A stretch of DNA of 13,611 nucleotides, from positions 1-13,611 of the forward strand of contig JACRCS010000536.1 of assembly GCA_016218905.1 (NCBI GenBank), in the 5' to 3' direction. The DNA is from Deltaproteobacteria bacterium (GTDB taxonomy: Bacteria > Desulfobacterota_C > Deferrisomatia > Deferrisomatales > JACRMM01). The notes under the pieces are model-generated. The model was not told where the DNA came from and ran no database searches. It worked only from the letters and a program-made list of their open reading frames with translations. The position numbers and the translations under genes are program-made. Positions 6,892 to 13,201 of the stretch are shown here, piece by piece (within the stretch, counting starts at the first letter, position 1; each line of letters begins with the position of its first letter).

Positions 6892-7026
6892 ATGCAGCTC
6901 AAAGCGATCGTTCTGACTGCGCTGCTGTCGGTCGGCTTCTGGATCCTGCATCGCACCTGGGAGTGGCTCGCCTCGGTGCGGGAGACGCTCTCCGCGCAGC
7001 TCGACGAGGTCGACGCCGACTGCTGA
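6892..7026 (+). CDS. Possible 44-residue single-span membrane peptide
   Basis: ATG 6892 follows AGGGGAAGGGG at a workable distance and opens a 44-codon frame ending at TGA 7024-7026. The peptide starts MQLKAIVLTALLSVGFWILH, a plausible transmembrane helix with a Lys near the N terminus. It ends in an amphipathic acidic stretch (SVRETLSAQLDEVDADC). The regular composition, with hydrophobic residues followed by an acidic helix, contrasts with the junk frames around it. No family is recognised, and a chance frame cannot be excluded. Confidence 0.4.
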   Translation: MQLKAIVLTALLSVGFWILHRTWEWLASVRETLSAQLDEVDADC

Positions 7027-7057
7027 CCCCCCGCCGCCCTGAGCTCGGGACGGGAGA

Positions 7058-7077
7058 CCGCTCTTCTGCGGGAGCGG
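7058..7077 (+). terminator. Weak hairpin upstream of the DUF4124 gene
   Basis: CCGCTC (7058-7063) pairs with GAGCGG (7072-7077) across an eight-base loop, 31 bp after the small peptide frame. There is no T run. It may mark the end of the preceding transcript before the promoter-like site at 7133, but evidence is thin. Confidence 0.25.
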
Positions 7078-7132
7078 CCTCTATGGGGTGAGCGAAGGTC
7101 ATGGACAACTCAGCGGTACGGGGCCGCCCGCC

Positions 7133-7161
7133 TTGACAGTACGCGGGGTCCAGCTTACCTA
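7133..7161 (+). promoter_or_regulatory. Sigma-70-like promoter candidate for the DUF4124-yceH pair
   Basis: A perfect TTGACA -35 box (7133-7138) is followed 17 bp later by TACCTA (7156-7161), a weak -10 match keeping only the initial TA. The site sits 38 bp upstream of the DUF4124 start codon, a suitable distance for a short leader. The exact -35 and the 17-bp spacing are the main support; the poor -10 lowers confidence. Confidence 0.45.
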
Positions 7162-7198
7162 CATCCCCGTACAGAGTGCGCTTTCAGGGAGGTGGCCC

Positions 7199-7483
7199 AT
7201 GCGTACTGAGCTATGGTTGGCGTGTATGCTACTGCTTGGCTCTGTGGCTGCGGCGGAGGACTTCTACCGATGGACGGACGAGCGGGGCGTCACCCACTTC
7301 TCCAACCATCATCCGCCTGCGGGAGCCGAGCTCGTCAGTCTTCCGGACCTCCCCGCCCTACCGCCCCCGCCCCGGGAGACGGTGGAACAGTGGGATTCGG
7401 AGACGTGGTTGCACCCCGAGCCCGGGGTCCACATCCTTCAAGAGGAGCACAGCCGCTACCGGGTGAGCGAGTCGGGCGGCTGA
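7199..7483 (+). CDS. Small secreted DUF4124-domain protein
   Basis: The product is 94 aa. ATG 7199 is preferred over the in-frame GTG 7088 because AGGGAGG stands just before it and the protein then opens with a clean signal peptide (MRTELWLACMLLLGSVAAAED, cleavage near residue 19). The mature start FYRWTDERGVTHFSNHHPPAG is the DUF4124 signature: an aromatic-x-W-x-D-x-x-G-x-x-H-[FY]-[ST] pattern followed by a Pro-rich segment, common in short periplasmic or envelope proteins of Proteobacteria. The remainder is Pro/Glu-rich with no further domain. The function of DUF4124 proteins is unknown. It lies 13 bp upstream of yceH and is probably co-transcribed from the promoter-like site at 7133. Confidence 0.8.
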   Translation: MRTELWLACMLLLGSVAAAEDFYRWTDERGVTHFSNHHPPAGAELVSLPDLPALPPPPRETVEQWDSETWLHPEPGVHILQEEHSRYRVSESGG

Positions 7484-7496
7484 CCCTCGGTCCCCG

Positions 7497-8159
7497 ATGG
7501 AAACGCCTTTTCTCACCTTGACCGCGGTGGAAGTCCGGATCCTGGGTTCGCTCGTCGAGAAGGAGCTGACCACGCCGGACTACTACCCGCTCTCGTTGAA
7601 CGCGCTGACGAACGCGTGCAATCAGAAGACGAACCGGGATCCCGTTCTGACGCTGGAGGAGGGCGAAGTCGTCCGAGGTCTCGACCGGCTGCGCAAGGCG
7701 GGCCTCGTGGCGGTCTACGATGCCGAGGGGGGGAGGGTCCCGAAGTACCTGCACAATCTCGGCGGCAAGCTCCTCCTGAAGGACCCCGAAGTGGCCGTCC
7801 TCGCCGAGCTGATGCTGCGAGGTCCCCAGACCGTCGGTGAACTGCGGGGCAGGGCGGAGCGCATGCATCCCTTTGGGGACCTGGCCTCGGTCGAGAGCAC
7901 TCTGGAGGGCCTGATTGCGAGGGAGGCGCCGCTCGTCTCCAGGCTCCAGCGGCAACCGGGCCGCAAGGAGCACCGTTACGCCCAGCTGCTCTCCGGCCCG
8001 GTCGCAGTCGAAGCGTCCGGTTCCCCGAACCCCGCTTCACAGCCGGAGTCCGACGAGGATGCGCGCATCCGGGCGCTCGAAGGTCAGGTGGAATCCCTGA
8101 GGGCGGAGCTGGATGCCCTCCGCCGCGAGTTCCTGGCGTTCAGGGCTCAGCTCGAGTGA
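7497..8159 (+). CDS. yceH: YceH family (DUF480) winged-helix protein
   Basis: The product is 220 aa, near the usual length for the family. The N-terminal half is the hallmark DUF480 sequence: LTAVEVRILGSLVEKELTTP (residues 8-27), then YYPLSLNALTNACNQKTNRDP and a helix with GLDRLRKAGLV. A second winged-helix follows (about 97-150: AVLAELMLRGPQTVGELRGR and MHPFGDLASVESTLEGL). The C terminus, about 189-220, has heptad hydrophobics (ALEGQVESLRAELDALRREF) and should form a coiled coil, probably for dimerisation. The biochemical role of YceH is not established; the fold suggests DNA binding. No good Shine-Dalgarno precedes ATG 7497, so translation may depend on the upstream DUF4124 gene 13 bp away. 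It converges on the minus-strand genes. Confidence 0.93.
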   Translation: METPFLTLTAVEVRILGSLVEKELTTPDYYPLSLNALTNACNQKTNRDPVLTLEEGEVVRGLDRLRKAGLVAVYDAEGGRVPKYLHNLGGKLLLKDPEVAVLAELMLRGPQTVGELRGRAERMHPFGDLASVESTLEGLIAREAPLVSRLQRQPGRKEHRYAQLLSGPVAVEASGSPNPASQPESDEDARIRALEGQVESLRAELDALRREFLAFRAQLE

Positions 8160-8209
8160 AGGTCAGGTCGGGTGACGGGTGGCGCGTGACTCGCGGGCCG
8201 GGGAGGCCG

Positions 8210-8455
8210 TCAGCGAACGGGGCCCAACCGCCCGGCCAGGGCCGCCTTGAGCTCCGCGGCGGCGCGCCCGATGCTCTCCTCCAGGTCGTGCTTTGCCTTC
8301 AGGAGCGCAGCCCTCTCCGCCTCGCCCAGGGAGGTCCAGGCGAGGTAGCTCCCCTCCGCTTCTTCCGTGCGGAAAAAGGCGTGAGAGCCCTCCGAGAGCA
8401 GGAAGTCGAAGAAGGCGCTGGGGCACTCGGGGCGGTCCTTCCAATTCACCTGCAT
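8210..8455 (-). CDS. Small hypothetical protein after kynU
   Basis: The product is 81 aa if started at ATG 8455, which follows GGAGGGAG at good spacing; a GTG at 8482 in the same frame is less likely. It begins MQVNWKDRPECPSAFFDFLLSEGSHAF, continues with acidic and aromatic residues, and ends in a predicted helix (LGEAERAALLKAKHDLEES, then a second Ala-rich helix). There is no signal peptide or transmembrane segment. The gene is 85 bp beyond the kynureninase stop on the same strand and could be the last gene of that operon. I recognise no family. The overlapping plus-strand frame gives a less natural Pro/Arg-rich product. Confidence 0.5.
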   Translation of the reverse strand: MQVNWKDRPECPSAFFDFLLSEGSHAFFRTEEAEGSYLAWTSLGEAERAALLKAKHDLEESIGRAAAELKAALAGRLGPVR

Positions 8456-8540
8456 GGGTCTCCCTCCGTGGAGCCGGTTCACCCTCCGTGGAACGTTCCG
8501 CTCCTTTTCGGGAGCAGGGCCCGAGAACTTGAAAGGAGCC

Positions 8541-9737
8541 CTAGCCTTCCAGCGAGCGAAGGACCTCCGCCAGCGCCGCCACGGCCTCGCCGAGCTGTGC
8601 GTCCGTGAGGTAGGGCGCGGGGCCGAGCCTCAAGGCGTCGCCGCGCGCGTCGGTGGAGACGCCGCGCAGCTTCAGCCCGGCGCAGAGCTCTGGGGCGCGC
8701 GGGGACCGGAGGACCAGGAACCCGCCGAGCTGCTCCAGCGGGACCGAGCGGTCGCGCGCGAGGACTCGGGGATCGGCGTCCAAGGCGTCGAAGGAGGCCG
8801 CCAGGAGGCCGATCTGGTGCCGGCTCACCTCCCGCAGGAGGGCGGGCCGGAGGTCCATCTCCTCGAAGAAGTCGAACACCTCGGCCGCCCGGTAGTGGCT
8901 CGTGGGGTCGTACGTGGAGCCGGCGAAGCGGGCCGGCCCGGCGCCGTAGGAGACTTCGTGCCCCTTCGGCGCGGCGGCGAGCGCCTCGACCTCGCTGAAC
9001 CAGCCCGTGATCACCGGGCGTAGCTCGCACTCCCGCGGGAAGCGGAGGAAGCAGTTCCCCTCTCCCAACTGGCAGTACTTGTAACCGCCCCCGACGACGA
9101 ACGCCCCGGTCAGCTCCTCCTCGAGGAGCGAGAAGGGCACGACGCCCAGGGCGTGATAGACGTCCACGAGGAGCTCCGCGCCTCGGCGCCTGCAAGCTCG
9201 GAGCACCGAGCCGAGGCCGGGGACGATGTGGGCGTTCCGGTAGAAAACGGCCGACACGAGCACGGCCGCCGTGCGGTCGTCGAGCGCCTTCACGAGCCTC
9301 TCCGCGACCTCCCCCGCCGGTACGGACGGTACTCGGACCACTTCGACCCCCTCCTCCCCGAGGCGGTCGAGCTGTCTGCGGATCGTGTGAAACTCGCCGT
9401 CGGTGGTGACGAGCCGCGGCCTGGAACGCAGCGGCAAAGCCGACAGGAAGCGAACGACGAGCTCGTGGGTGCTCGCCGCCAGCGCGAACTCGCCCTCGGA
9501 GTCCTCCAGCAGCCGGGCAAACCCCCGGCGTACCCGCTCGGCCCTGCGGAAGGCATGCTCCCACTTCTCGTCGAGGTGCTCGGCGGCGTCGAGCCACGCC
9601 TGCATCTGCCCCTGGAAGCCGCGGTCCGGCCACGCCTGGTGAGAGTGGCCGGTGAGGAGCAGCCGTTCGGCGACCCGAAACCGGCTGTAGTGCGCCGCCA
9701 GCGCGTTGGGCGCCCGATAGAGGGCCTCGGCCTTCAT
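8541..9737 (-). CDS. kynU: Kynureninase-like PLP enzyme (fold type I)
   Basis: The product is 398 aa. ATG 9737 overlaps the stop of the upstream dioxygenase by one base (TGATG), which fixes the start and implies translational coupling. It should cleave L-kynurenine to anthranilate and alanine, in the cytoplasm, with pyridoxal phosphate. The family features are: GHSHQAWPD near residue 30, where kynureninases have GNSLG; LLVDVYHALGVVPF with D192 and H195, matching the DLAHAAGNVP segment that holds the cofactor ring; and GGGYKY with K220 as the Schiff-base lysine. GxGNCFLRFP follows, as in the GGPGG loop. The motifs diverge from textbook KynU, so it belongs to a distant branch. Its tight link to tryptophan dioxygenase makes kynureninase the best call; another class V aminotransferase-like enzyme is the alternative. 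Confidence 0.82.
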   Translation of the reverse strand: MKAEALYRAPNALAAHYSRFRVAERLLLTGHSHQAWPDRGFQGQMQAWLDAAEHLDEKWEHAFRRAERVRRGFARLLEDSEGEFALAASTHELVVRFLSALPLRSRPRLVTTDGEFHTIRRQLDRLGEEGVEVVRVPSVPAGEVAERLVKALDDRTAAVLVSAVFYRNAHIVPGLGSVLRACRRRGAELLVDVYHALGVVPFSLLEEELTGAFVVGGGYKYCQLGEGNCFLRFPRECELRPVITGWFSEVEALAAAPKGHEVSYGAGPARFAGSTYDPTSHYRAAEVFDFFEEMDLRPALLREVSRHQIGLLAASFDALDADPRVLARDRSVPLEQLGGFLVLRSPRAPELCAGLKLRGVSTDARGDALRLGPAPYLTDAQLGEAVAALAEVLRSLEG

Positions 9738-10576
9738 CAAGGGTTGGCGAGCTCCGTGCGCAGGGCCCACAGGTCGGGGAAGAAGGGCTTGAGCGTGGTC
9801 TCCAGGTATTGGACCCCGGCCGAGCCGCCGGTGCCCTTCTTCCTGCCGATCATTCGTTCGACGAGCTTCACGTGGTGGTAGCGCCACTGCATGAACCTCT
9901 CGTCGAGGTCCACCAGGAGCTCGCAGACGTGCGTGACGAGGGGATCCTCCGCGTACACCCTCTCGAGAACCGTTCGGAGCGGTTCGCACGGTTCGACGGA
10001 TCGGGTCACGTCCCTTTCCAGCGCCTCGACCGGTACCGCGTAACCCCTCCCGGCCAGGAAGCGCAGGAACGAGTCCCACACGCTCGGGTGCGTGTAGCGC
10101 GCCTCCAGGCGCACTCGCCCGGGAGAACCCTCCGGGAAGCGTTGGAGGTCGGCCCGCCGCCTGCGGCCCAGAGCGAACTCGATCTCCCGAAATTGAAAGG
10201 ACTGGAAGGCGCTCGCCATCCCCAGGAAGTCGCGAAAGGCCAGGAACTCCTGGGGGGTCATGGTCTCGAGGGTGTGGAGCTGGGCCAGGAGGATCCGCTC
10301 GATGGCGAGGACCCGCTTGAGCGTATGGAGGCAGCGCGGCGTATCGCCCTCTTCGAAAAAGGCCCGTAGGCGGTCGAGTTCGTGGAGGAGCTCCTTGAAC
10401 CAGAGCTCGTACGTCTGATGAATGACGATGAAGAAGAGCTCGTCCGGCTCCTCGGAGAGCGGCCGCTGGAGGGCCAGCAGCTCCTCGATCTTCAGGTACT
10501 CGGAGTACGTAAGCGCGACCTCAGCCACCTGCTGCCCTCCCCACTTCCAAGCCGACCGCGTGATCGGTGCGATCAT
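9737..10576 (-). CDS. kynA: Tryptophan 2,3-dioxygenase
   Basis: The product is 279 aa from ATG 10576, the usual size for bacterial enzymes, with AGGTG upstream; further upstream in-frame starts would run into the ligase gene. It opens the indole ring of L-tryptophan with oxygen to give N-formylkynurenine, using heme b, in the cytoplasm. Landmarks: LTYSEYLKIEELLALQ (22-37); VIHQTYELWFKELLHEL with the substrate-side His53; FQSFQFREIEFALG with Arg130, the carboxylate-binding Arg in the family; WRYHHVKLVERMIG with the axial heme His235; and GTGGSAG (248-254), whose Thr249 contacts the substrate ammonium. All expected catalytic positions are present. The gene lies 38 bp after the acyl-CoA synthetase and overlaps kynU. 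Confidence 0.96.
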   Translation of the reverse strand: MIAPITRSAWKWGGQQVAEVALTYSEYLKIEELLALQRPLSEEPDELFFIVIHQTYELWFKELLHELDRLRAFFEEGDTPRCLHTLKRVLAIERILLAQLHTLETMTPQEFLAFRDFLGMASAFQSFQFREIEFALGRRRRADLQRFPEGSPGRVRLEARYTHPSVWDSFLRFLAGRGYAVPVEALERDVTRSVEPCEPLRTVLERVYAEDPLVTHVCELLVDLDERFMQWRYHHVKLVERMIGRKKGTGGSAGVQYLETTLKPFFPDLWALRTELANP

Positions 10577-10614
10577 AGCGCACCTGCCTGCGGCCGCCAC
10601 GCGGCACCAGGGGC

Positions 10615-12255
10615 TCAGACTCCGGCGGCGCCCTCCCACTTCCCCTTCTCCCGCCGCTTCTTCTCTTCTCCGCGGACCTCGCGGCGCAGGAGCTTGCCCA
10701 CTTTGCTCTTCGGGAGCATGTCGCGGAACTCGATGTATTGGGGCACCTTGTAGCTGGCGAGGCGCTCCCGGCACCAGCGGATGAGGTCGTTGCCCGAGAG
10801 CCCCTTCACGTCGCCCTTGAGGACCACGAGGGCCTTGACGCGCTCGCCCACGTTCGGGTCGGGAACTCCCACGGCGCAGGCGGCGATGACCGCCGGGTGC
10901 TCCTGCAGGACCGCCTCGATCTCGGACGCCGAGACCCGGTAGCCCTTGTGTTTGATCGTGTCGACGGTCCGATCGACGAAGTAGAGGAAGCCTTCACGGT
11001 CCTGGGAGACGATGTCTCCGGTGCGGTACCAGACCGTCCCGTCCATGCGCACGAACGCCTCTCGGGTCTCCTCGGGTTTGTTCCAGTAGGTGTCGACCAT
11101 GGGGTCCGAGCCGACGAGGAGCTCCCCGGGCGCACCCGGTTCCACGGGAGAGAACCCGTCCGGTTCCGCGATCAGGATCCGCTTGTGCGGGAGGGGGAGC
11201 CCCATGGACTCGGTCGGCACCTCCCGGTCCACGGGCGAGAGGGAGACTCCCCCGATCGTCTCGGTCGCGCCGTAGCCTTGATAGATCCGCTTCCCCATCC
11301 GCTCCTGCCAGCGCCGGCCGAGCTCCGGCGGAAGGACGTCGCCGCCGCTGAAGCAGTAGCGGAGGGAGCCGAGGTCGTACTGGTCGAGCCGATCGTGCTC
11401 CAGGACCATCCGGTACATCGCGGGCACGGCGAAGATCGACGTGGCACGGTGCCGCGCGACCGCGTCCATGAGGGCGTCCACGTTCACCCGCGGCAGGAGG
11501 ATCAGCGCGTCCCCGTAGAGGCAGAGGGCGCCGAGCCCGAAGACCTGGCCGAGGATGTGGAAGAGCGGCGCGCCCTGGAGGATGACGTTCTCCCCCGGGG
11601 CGATGAGCGGATCAGCGACGCGGAGCTGCGGTGCTGCGGATTCCAGGAAGAGCCGGTGGGTGATAGGCACCCCTTTGGGATGCCTCGTCGTGCCGCCGGT
11701 GTAGAGGATCTCGGCGAGCCCGTCCCCCTGCGGAGGGACCGCCGCGGTCTGGGGAGCGCCGAGGCAGCTCCGGAAGGCGACCGCCGCCGCGCCGGCGGCG
11801 ACCCGCCCGGTGGGGAGCCGGTCGAAGAGGTGCCCGAACGCCCGCTTTCCCCAAGGCAGGAGGTCCGCGAGATTCGTGTGGACCACGTGCCGGAGCCGCC
11901 CCTCCGCCGCCACCTCCGCGACGTATCCGTAGTTCGTGTCCGTGCAGACGATCGCCCCGGCGCCGCTGTCCCCGGCGATGTACGCGATGTCCCGGGCCGT
12001 GTAGATCGGCGCGATGGGAACGGCCGCCGCGCCCCGGGCGAGCGTCCCGAGCCAGGCGACGACCCACTGAGGACAGTTGGGGAGGTAGAGGAGGACCCGG
12101 TCACCCGCGCCCACCCCCATCCGCTCCAGGGAACCCGCGAAAGCCAGCGCCCAGGCGAGCACCTGACCGTAGGTGTATCGAGTCCCGAGATAGTAGATCG
12201 CCGCCGCCCGAGGCCTCGCCTCGGCGCGGGCCTTAAAGGCTTGGAAGATGTCCAT
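10615..12255 (-). CDS. AMP-dependent acyl/aryl-CoA synthetase
   Basis: The product is 546 aa, a complete member of the adenylate-forming (ANL) family that makes acyl-CoA from a carboxylate, ATP and CoA. Motifs in order: phosphate loop YTGGTTRHPKG (185-195), with Gly and Arg where Ser and Gly are usual; QGYGATE (326-332); WYRTGD (409-414); and the hinge region DRTVDTIKHKGYRVSASEIE (428-447). The catalytic Lys521 is in PKSKVGKLLRR. The tail is very basic (EEKKRREKGKWEG). Its position between Liv-type transport ATPases and the tryptophan-to-anthranilate genes suggests an aromatic substrate such as anthranilate. Long-chain fatty acid is equally possible from sequence, since similar ligases often sit beside liv genes. 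ATG 12255 lacks a strong Shine-Dalgarno; the repeat-rich spacer begins directly upstream. Confidence 0.92.
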   Translation of the reverse strand: MDIFQAFKARAEARPRAAAIYYLGTRYTYGQVLAWALAFAGSLERMGVGAGDRVLLYLPNCPQWVVAWLGTLARGAAAVPIAPIYTARDIAYIAGDSGAGAIVCTDTNYGYVAEVAAEGRLRHVVHTNLADLLPWGKRAFGHLFDRLPTGRVAAGAAAVAFRSCLGAPQTAAVPPQGDGLAEILYTGGTTRHPKGVPITHRLFLESAAPQLRVADPLIAPGENVILQGAPLFHILGQVFGLGALCLYGDALILLPRVNVDALMDAVARHRATSIFAVPAMYRMVLEHDRLDQYDLGSLRYCFSGGDVLPPELGRRWQERMGKRIYQGYGATETIGGVSLSPVDREVPTESMGLPLPHKRILIAEPDGFSPVEPGAPGELLVGSDPMVDTYWNKPEETREAFVRMDGTVWYRTGDIVSQDREGFLYFVDRTVDTIKHKGYRVSASEIEAVLQEHPAVIAACAVGVPDPNVGERVKALVVLKGDVKGLSGNDLIRWCRERLASYKVPQYIEFRDMLPKSKVGKLLRREVRGEEKKRREKGKWEGAAGV

Positions 12256-12451
12256 GCAAACGTCCCGTTCTGCGTTCTGCGTGTCGCGTTCTGCGTGAAA
12301 AGACCCGTTCTGGGTGCCCCGTTCTGCGTACTGCGTGCTGCGTTTCGCGTAAAGGGCCGGATGTGGCGTTCTGCGGGACTACGGAGTTCCCGAGCTCTTA
12401 CGCAGAACGTGAAACGCAGAACGCGGAACGCGGGGTCTGACCGCGCCGCGG
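12256..12451. repeat. Degenerate 7-bp tandem repeats in inverted arrays
   Basis: The spacer between livF and the ligase is built from variants of GTTCTGC. Left arrays: 12267-12294 (four units: GTTCTGC twice, GTGTCGC, GTTCTGC) and 12307-12348 (six units including GTACTGC, GTGCTGC and GTTTCGC), all in 7-base phase. A lone unit lies at 12368-12374. The right array, 12402-12429, has four units in the opposite orientation (GCAGAAC, GTGAAAC, GCAGAAC, GCGGAAC). Bases 12267-12294 match the reverse complement of 12402-12429 at 25 of 28 positions, so the transcript could fold into a long hairpin. There is no coding potential. Confidence 0.8.
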
Positions 12452-12461
12452 TCAGACCCCG
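12431..12461 (-). terminator. Perfect inverted repeat overlapping the livF stop
   Basis: CGGGGTCTGACCGCG (12431-12445) and its exact complement (12447-12461) flank a single base, giving a stem of about 13-14 bp with a minimal loop. The livF stop (12452-12454) lies inside it. No T run follows on the minus strand, so it may be an attenuating or mRNA-stabilising hairpin, or half of the neighbouring repeat structure, rather than a classical terminator. Confidence 0.5.
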
Positions 12462-13198
12462 AAGTACGCCGCCTTGACCTCCGGGTTCTCCATCAGCTCC
12501 GGACCCGTCCCGGCCAGCGCGGTCATGCCGTTCTCGATGACGTAGGCGTAGTCGAGGAGCGGGAGGATCGGTCTGGCGAACTGCTCGGCGATGACCGTCG
12601 TGACCCCGAGCTCGTCGCGAATCCTGACGACGCTCTCCACGACGTGGCGCTGCATCAAGGGGCTCAGGCCGAGGAGCGGCTCGTCGAGGAGGAGCAGTCG
12701 CGGCCGCGCGGCCAGGGCCATGGCGATGGCGAGCATCTGCTGCTCTCCCCCGCTCAGGAAGCCGGCGCGCTTTCCGCAGTGCGTCTTGAGATTGGGGAAG
12801 AGGCCGAAGGCGAAGTCGATGGTCTCCCGGACCTCCGGCCGGCTTCGGAGGTACCCGGCGATCCGGATGTTCTCCAGCACGTCGCTCTCCGGGAAGACCG
12901 GGTGGCGCTCGCGGCAGAGGACGACGCCGAGCTTCACGCGGTCGGCGGGCTTTCGCTCCAGGACCTCCTCGCCCAGGTAGCGGATGCTCCCCATGACCGT
13001 GATCCGCTCTCCCCCGCGCCGCCGCTCCTTCGTCCTCCGGTCGACGAGCAGCCCCGAGAGGGCATTCATGAGGGTCGTCTTCCCGGCGCTGTTGGAGCCG
13101 ATGACGCCCCGGATCTCGCCCTCCTTCACGTCCATGCTGTAGTCGTTGACGACGAGCGCGTTCTCGAAGAAGACCATCAGGTTGCGGACTTCGAGCAT
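12452..13198 (-). CDS. livF: Branched-chain/aromatic amino acid-type ABC transporter ATPase LivF
   Basis: The product is 248 aa. It is the second ATPase of a high-affinity Liv-type importer, working on the cytoplasmic face with LivG, two permeases and a periplasmic binding protein. Walker A is GSNSAGKTT (34-42), the ABC signature LSGGEQQ (148-154), and Walker B LLLLDEP (168-174) followed by LLGLSP. The IAEQ segment (203-206) fits LivF, which has VEQ where other ATPases have the switch His. The final EVKAAYFGV resembles the typical LivF ending. An arginine-rich insertion (about 53-66, DRRTKERRRGGERI) sits after the Walker A helix and makes it slightly longer than usual. The start lies 3 bp after the livG stop. 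Substrates of this class include branched-chain amino acids, amides and aromatic acids. Confidence 0.92.
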   Translation of the reverse strand: MLEVRNLMVFFENALVVNDYSMDVKEGEIRGVIGSNSAGKTTLMNALSGLLVDRRTKERRRGGERITVMGSIRYLGEEVLERKPADRVKLGVVLCRERHPVFPESDVLENIRIAGYLRSRPEVRETIDFAFGLFPNLKTHCGKRAGFLSGGEQQMLAIAMALAARPRLLLLDEPLLGLSPLMQRHVVESVVRIRDELGVTTVIAEQFARPILPLLDYAYVIENGMTALAGTGPELMENPEVKAAYFGV

Positions 13199-13201
13199 GC
13201 C

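Noticed and set aside
8462..8492. 11-bp direct repeat CCCTCCGTGGA, two copies 20 bp apart
   Set aside because: Only two copies; on the minus strand one copy overlaps the ribosome site of the small gene, so chance or a minor duplication is enough explanation.
9738..10774. Upstream starts for kynU (10079) and kynA (10774)
   Set aside because: Extensions would read through kynA or the ligase out of frame and give Arg-rich non-family sequence.
12256..12430. CRISPR array
   Set aside because: The repeat unit is 7 bp without spacers of constant length, and no cas gene is near.
10738..12477. Plus-strand open frame (579 codons) opposite the acyl-CoA synthetase
   Set aside because: The ligase on the other strand has every family motif; this frame has none.
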